64,000 nt of DNA from Lutjanus erythropterus (lineage: Eukaryota > Chordata > Actinopteri > Lutjaniformes > Lutjanidae). Below, in pieces: positions 58,536 to 64,000 of this stretch. Under the pieces are notes generated by a model. That model was not told where the DNA came from. It made no database searches and saw nothing but the letters and a program-made list of their open reading frames with translations. The translations under genes and the position numbers were made by a program. The DNA is taken from the NCBI GenBank assembly GCA_020091685.1, contig CM034607.1:33130852-33194851 (forward strand), written 5' to 3'. Position 1 is the first letter of the stretch. Every line of letters starts with the position of its first letter.

Positions 58536-59848
58536 GTTAAGTTTCCCCACAAAGCTCCGTTTTCCCATCTGACCAGCCCGTTACTGAACGCATCAAAAGC
58601 AGTCCAGAGGGGAAACAGCGCAACATGAAGACAGAGAGCTCTGACAGCTATATGAAGACAAGAACAAGCCCGACTTTGTTGCGACATCTTCAATTAGTCA
58701 AACTGATGCTGAATTTACTGTATAAGGTGTCAGACAGATGAGAGTTGATGGTTGTTAACGAGACATTCAGGGAGTGAATGTTTAATAATTCATTCACAGA
58801 AGATCCTATGTGGTTTAATTCCAAGAGGTCAACCTCTTCCCCCTGAAATAAAATCAATTTCTTTCTTCCATCATTTGTGCTCACGCTCACACTCAGCTGC
58901 ATGCATTCTATTTTTTTTTTTTTTTTTTTTTACAGGCTTCTTATTATCAAACATTGTATGAATAAGGATGCAAGTGAAATTCATAGCTTCAAATTAAATA
59001 TTCAAAAGCAACAACTCCAGGCAACAGTCACATTAAAATTCAGAAATAAACCAAAATCATGTAGACAGATGAAAAGATGAAAAGACAAAGTGAATATTTG
59101 CTTGTTTTGACCACAGCTCATTATGAGAAAATTCTCCAACATATTTTGTGTAATGGCGTTCTGGAGGTTTTGACACGAAGCACAAGCCACAACACATTTA
59201 GTAACGTTTAATCAAAACCGCGATCTTTCACTGACCTATGACAGGCAGGACTCAGGAACCCTGGCACCGAGAAAACTTGTTTAAATACACCAGTGCTTCA
59301 TTTCCCCAAAACAAATCATATTCTTTCATCTTTTTTCTTACTCTATATTTCTCTCCTGGTTATCCACGACCTTGTTGTACTTCCCATCCATCTCCCATTT
59401 CTGAAACCCACCACCATCTCCCTTTAAATTGGGGGGATACTGAAAAATCAAAAACTAAAAAAAATGTTTTTACATCAAATGATTCTGGTACATTGGAGAA
59501 AGACTTGACAGCAAAAATAGTTATCCTTCAGTTGAAGGGAATAATCTTGGTGTATTAAATCAATGTTGTGGCATTTTTTAAGCTTTGTAGAGGTCATAAT
59601 GGAGTTTTTCTAAAAAATAACGAGCAACTTTATACAAATACTGGACTGAAAAATATCCCTTTCCACTGCATTATCCTTACTAGGTACAATATAACTATAT
59701 AAGTTGTAACAGTAAACATATTTTGAAGCAAACATTATGCTCACAGGATTAAGTTTCTATCTATTAATATCATGAAGATAATAGTATGTTGTATGCAACA
59801 TACTGAACATATGGGTGAGCTGTTCACTAACATTGACACTGACATAAA
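58536..59848. other. Non-coding, includes a 21-base T tract
   Basis: A T tract lies at 58911-58931. A plus frame of 106 codons at 59238-59558 is not recognised. Confidence 0.4.
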
Positions 59849-60145
59849 GCAGCATGGAGGTCAGCACTGTTGCCTCACAGCTAAAAGGTCCTGTGTTGAA
59901 GTCCTGGCTTGGTCAGGGCCTCTCTGTGTGGAGTTTACATGTTTGTGTGGGTTTCTTCTGGACGCTCTGCTTACTTTTGCCATCAAAAACATGCATTTTA
60001 GGTTAATTTGTCCTGTCAGTGCCCTTGACCGAGGTGCTGGCTTAGAACCGGAGCTCGTCCCCGGGCTGCCCGCTGCTGCTTTCACGATGGGTCACATGCA
60101 GAACATGTTTCACTATAAATTATGTACTTGTATGTAATAAAGAAA
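59849..60145 (+). repeat. SINE with tRNA-like head and LINE-type tail
   Basis: The head tcagcactgttgcctcacag, aaaggtcctgtgttgaagtc and gtgtggagtttacatgtttg is the standard wording of an abundant vertebrate/teleost retroposon. The middle carries ccccgggctgcccgctgct. The end gatgggtcacatgcagaac, gtttcactataaatt and tgtatgtaataaagaaaag is a CR1/L2-type 3' tail. The 121-codon frame across it is incidental. Confidence 0.6.
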
Positions 60146-62379
60146 AGTTGCTTTATCTTATTTACTTTACATTGCATTTCATTCCTTTACCACCAAAATA
60201 TCAAATCTTCCTGGTTAAACTTTCTTTCTTTCTGGCGTTTATTTAACAAAATATCAGCATTTCATCTGATAGGAGCCATCAAGACATGGATTATGAATCA
60301 TTACTTCCAGATGTTTATTTGTTTCTTATTATTTATTTAAAAAATAAATATTAATTTGCAGTCATTAGCTGTTAACTTTTAAAGAGCCGTGTCGCTCAAA
60401 CTATTTGATACCGTCCAATGTTTAAAAGGCTGTCATCATAAAATCTGTGGTGACTTGAATCACGAAACACAACTTCTTTATCATCAGTTAAACGAACACC
60501 ACAACCTTTCGCTAACTTTAACTAAGGTGTTTAAACTGAAGCACGTCGGTCTGTAGTCAAAGTCTTTGAGCAGCCATCACTCATTCCACTTCTTCCATTA
60601 TGACTCCTGCACTCTACATAAATCTTGCACTTCATATACTTGAGACGATGTCCCCGGGGAACATAACGCAAGCAGCAATCATGTCCTCCTCCCACAAAAA
60701 CCAATTAGTAGTATTTTAATGCAATTTCTCCAGTTTTCCAATTATGCCTATGAAAAGTTCCCTCAAATCTATTTAACTGCGCCACTCTTGTCACTTTATA
60801 AATATCTTTACTCAGACATTTTGAGCAGTTGTTTTTGTGTCAAGGATTTGGAGAAATTTTACAGAAAATTCTTCTAGAATATTTCAACTATTCATTGTCA
60901 TCATAATTCTTCTGCCTGACACAGAATAACAGAATAAATACTCAGAATACTAATAATAATAAGATAAATGAACACAATCAGACCAAACTTCATGTGATTA
61001 TTATTCCGAGTGCTTTTTATGCAGTAAGCAACAGAGGATTTTGGCCAACAACTCATTCCTGCCAAACAAACAGGTAGCCCTGGGACAAACATGTCGCAGC
61101 AAATAAAAGTGATTATGAAACATGAGTTCATGTGCTGCTGCAGACAGTAGCCTGCATTATTAAAATATCTGGTGAATATTTAACATTGCGCCTATGGTTC
61201 TGTGTTGTCGGTGCAGGATTCTGCAACAGCTGCTGCATTAAAACAGCTGAACTACCTGCATATTTTTCACAAATATTTGTTCACTTTTAAAACTTTTAAT
61301 GAGCAGATGAGGTTTCATATGCATCGCAGTATGTCAGTTTGAATTGCTGCATGATGCATGCATTCTATCCAGAAGTCAGTTTGTTTTCAGTAAAGCTGGA
61401 GTGAGAGTTGCTTTCTGTTGCACCATGGTAGACTGCTCCTGTAGGTGCAGAAAGTTTCCTCATCCACAATGAATCTTCTAATGTATTAATGCTGAACGAT
61501 GGTGCAAAGTGGCAGTTTATTGCTCATTTACTTTGAAGAATGGATAACAAAGCATCATGTACAGCACTGCAGTTAAACACTATGAAACTAAAGTGTAGCT
61601 GCATTGAGAAAAATTACAAAATGGATCATCAGCAGCTGCATATTGTTCCTTGAAAAAAAAAATGGATATACAACGAAAGTACAGACAAATTCATAAGGGA
61701 TTATAGCTGATGCAAAGCAGTGAGTCAGGTAGGAGATTTTTTCAGAAGGAAGAAAAGAAAACTGAGAAATAAAGGAGGGTCCATCAGCTGAACTGTCAAG
61801 ACCAAAGTCCATCATTAAACCTTAGAGTCTCAGTTCCTGAGTAGGTATAAGATGTTCAACCTCCGTCATCTGGGTCTTGAACTCTCCACTTTTGCCACTA
61901 ATGACGTCCCAGTTGAAACGAGACACCAGGAGAAGTGGGAAAAGCAGCGTGGCTTCACACTAAAAGACTCCAACCAACAGGGCTGTGATAACAGCTGTCC
62001 ATGCATGCAGTGTCGGAAATTAAGTTATAAAGACAAAATTCTGAGAATTTGTGCACTTCATTTAGACAATATAGACATTTATCTGTACAAAGATTGATTG
62101 CTCCATAAGTGACAACCTGACTTCATTGACTGTCATGGTGTACATGAGGATAAAATTCTAATTATAGTTGCTGAGCAGCAGTGAGTCAGGACTGGGCATT
62201 TTGAGGAGGAGGAAGAAAAAGTAGCAAGAAGAGGAGGGTGGAAAAAGTAAGAGGAGGAAACCAAATGAGAAGTACTAGCGGGTCTGTCAGCAGAACTGCC
62301 CGCAAAAAAATTATTAAAAACTTCCCAGGTTAAAAATATCTGTCAAAAGTTGCTGCAGCACATGGTTTGTATTTACACT
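60146..62379. other. Gene-free stretch, nothing firmly recognised
   Basis: Plain AT-rich sequence. The phrase agcagtgagtcagg with a purine-rich run and 'ctg...tcagc/gaactg' occurs both at about 61720-61800 and at 62176-62300, so part may be an old local duplication. Confidence 0.35.
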
Positions 62380-62452
62380 GCATCACCCAGGGATTGAACC
62401 CACAATCTCAGACACCGAGGGCACATCACAACCTGGCTGAGCTACCTGCCAA
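62380..62452 (-). repeat. tRNA-like sequence, probably SINE head
   Basis: On the minus strand tagctcagccagg fits the A box and gtgggttcaatccctgg the B box, at tRNA spacing. The TpsiC and acceptor stems do not pair cleanly, so I do not call a tRNA gene. Confidence 0.5.
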
Positions 62453-62914
62453 CTTAGCTGTCCTTCATGGCTTCTTACGCAATTACAAGTGTTGCATGTA
62501 ATGGCAGATTTCAAGTGACAAACACGAGGGCAGCAAGTTTGTTGTCAATTGAGTAAAAAGGAGAAGGAAGGAGACAGGTGTAATGAGATTTTGAGAAAAA
62601 CAGAGTTCATAATTCCTGCCAACTTGAAGCATTTGAACATTTCTTCTCACTGAGCCCTACATTTTGGTGATAGTTGCAATGTGATAAAACTGATTGACAT
62701 GACAAGACCTAGTATGTGCAAAGTTTTGTTTATTTCCATGCCTGGGAAGGCAGATTTTCTCATAGGAGGAAGTGTCAATTTAAGTAAGTGGAAATTTACG
62801 TTAATTTAAGTCTAAGCACAGTGCAGAGTTTTAGAAAAGAGAGCTTCAAAAGATTGAAGAACAGTTGAACCAAGGGAATAATAAGCATTATGGTTATTTA
62901 AATGTACCATGCTG

Positions 62915-62980
62915 CTGCAGCGCCACCTATCGGCTAAGTGGCGCCAAATTTGTTATGGTCACTCGGATGTTGTATCTCCC
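62915..62980. repeat. Interspersed repeat fragment (CAGCGCCACCTATCGGCTAA)
   Basis: cagcgccacctatcggctaa and gtggcgccaaatttgtta have the wording of a widespread vertebrate repeat phrase ('agcgccacctactggctgaatggcgccaaa'). Only a short fragment is visible. Confidence 0.4.
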
Positions 62981-63269
62981 ACATGTCTGCAATAACACCA
63001 AACATGCAGGAGAAATGAATAGAGTATAACAGAAGAATGTGAAAAAAAATCACCTGAATCAGTTGTTTTTGTATGAACTGTTTGTTTTTGAGATGCAGGC
63101 AGGTGTGACTTGTGAATGAAAGCTGGAGGTTTGTGACTAATAATTAAAAACGGATAAAGGGAGACAGGGTTTATCAGAAGGACTGTTTTTTTTTTGTTTT
63201 TTTTTGCAGCCTCATTCAGCAGATTGGGAGCACCTGAGTGCATCTGCATGTTTTATCTGTTCATCTCTA

Positions 63270-63375
63270 CTGAGTGCTGCCTTCAGCAGGGTTTGAACTC
63301 ACAACCTTTGGATCTAAAAGGGAGCTTTGTTTCCCCAGAGAGAGTGACATACTGACTGCGCCACTGGGGGAGACA
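63270..63375 (-). repeat. tRNA-like SINE copy
   Basis: On the minus strand ccagtggcgcagtcagtatg fits an A box region and gttgtgagttcaaaccctgc a B box. It is followed by a gaaggcagcactcagta tail. The region between the boxes is longer than in a tRNA. Confidence 0.5.
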
Positions 63376-63589
63376 AAGTTGTCCTCACACCTTCTTACTA
63401 AATGAGGCAGTGACATCACACATGCCAGACTGGGATATTTTTGTCTATTTAAACTTTACTGCTTGGAACCTTAAAAGTCCATCCATCTAAAGTTTTTGCT
63501 CCAAGGATTGTTGGAGGATTGTTGGAGGTGAATCTTCTGCAGATTCCCCCATCAGTCTGATCCTCTTTGTCTCAGTGGTGCCTTCAGTA

Positions 63590-63670
63590 CTGAAGATGGT
63601 CCAGTGGGATGGACGCTGCCTGGCGACCTGGAGACGTGGGATCGAACCCCGGCTCAGCTCATCTGAGGTA
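63590..63670 (+). repeat. tRNA-like SINE head
   Basis: tggtccagtggg (63597-63608) is a close A-box match and ggatcgaacccc (63639-63650) a close B-box match, 30 bases apart as in a tRNA. The surrounding stems do not close, so this is read as a SINE promoter rather than a functional tRNA. Confidence 0.5.
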
Positions 63671-64000
63671 TGTGATAACGCTGTGTGAGTGTGCTGTGTG
63701 TGTGTGTTCAAAACAACAAAAATACTAAAAACTCAAAAGCCGATTGCGATCGCGTTGCGTGCATTTCCCGTTGCGAATTTACGTCGTCGTCCGAATTTCA
63801 ACTTCTCTCCGATTTCATTGTGAATTTCCATCGATTTCAACACAGCTGATCTTCCAAAGAACAAAGAACAGGTACGTATGTGTGGGAGTCGAGCTGGCTG
63901 GCTTGATAAAAGCCAACTAGTGAGACAGTGTTTTTGACTTATCATTTAATAAAATGACAGTTGTTAGGTGTAACAGCACTTTCACAAGTATTTGCACAAG
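63671..64000. other. Non-coding, nothing recognised
   Basis: A TG run lies at 63696-63709, followed by CG-containing sequence (gattgcgatcgcgttgcgtg). No gene recognised up to the window edge. Confidence 0.4.

Noticed and set aside
63597-63650. A true tRNA gene
   Set aside because: The A and B boxes are good, but acceptor and TpsiC stems do not close. A SINE head is the simpler reading.
1-64000. Retrovirus, LTR element, Polinton or toxin-gene remnants
   Set aside because: I saw no gag/pol/env-like reading frame, paired long terminal repeats, capsid-like or polymerase-like sequence. The only polymerase-linked remnant is the LINE tail.

Overview
The window looks like nuclear DNA of a percomorph-type teleost fish. 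It is AT-rich and full of CA/TG microsatellites and of interspersed repeats that I recognise from memory as common in spiny-rayed fishes. These include TTAA- and TA-flanked MITEs, a PIF/Harbinger-like fold-back element, hAT-like elements, tRNA-derived SINEs, LINE tails and one 3' piece of an L1/Tx1-type LINE. I could run no searches, so family names rest on motifs and remembered consensus sequences.

The only protein-coding sequence I can name is on the minus strand at the left edge. Positions 760-1224 hold the first coding exon of an NMDA-receptor GluN2 subunit, closest to the GluN2C/GluN2D pair. It has a signal peptide, the start of the amino-terminal domain and a splice donor. The rest of that gene lies beyond position 1, and the remaining ~62.7 kb is its 5' flank. 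A 10-codon minus-strand stretch at 3319-3351, with an acceptor before it and a stop at its end, could be the last exon of an upstream neighbour but is weakly supported.

Layout: 1-1420 grin2 intron, exon and GC-rich 5' end; 1.4-8.5 kb mostly plain sequence with a fold-back MITE (2151-2317) and a strong hairpin (4832-4907); 8.5-16.5 kb repeat-dense, ending in an 857-bp TA-flanked element with a ~55-bp internal tandem array; 16.5-29.3 kb gene-free with low-complexity tracts and possible conserved non-coding islands; 29.4-36.5 kb MITEs, the LINE fragment, hAT-like and SINE copies and a minisatellite; 36.5-52 kb gene-poor, with a diverged local duplication (45.3/48.7 kb); 52-64 kb more MITEs, SINEs and tRNA-like repeats.

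I found no operon, tRNA or rRNA gene, CRISPR array, prokaryotic element, or recognisable retrovirus, LTR element or Polinton. The plus-strand and remaining minus-strand open frames of 60-160 codons look like chance frames in repeats and low-complexity DNA. I see no credible undescribed biological system. The most notable items are the expanded MITE, the hairpin, the fold-back elements and the unusual Gly/Ser-rich stretch and exon boundary in the GluN2 exon. Conserved-element calls are guesses from base composition and homeobox-like motifs and need an alignment to stand.
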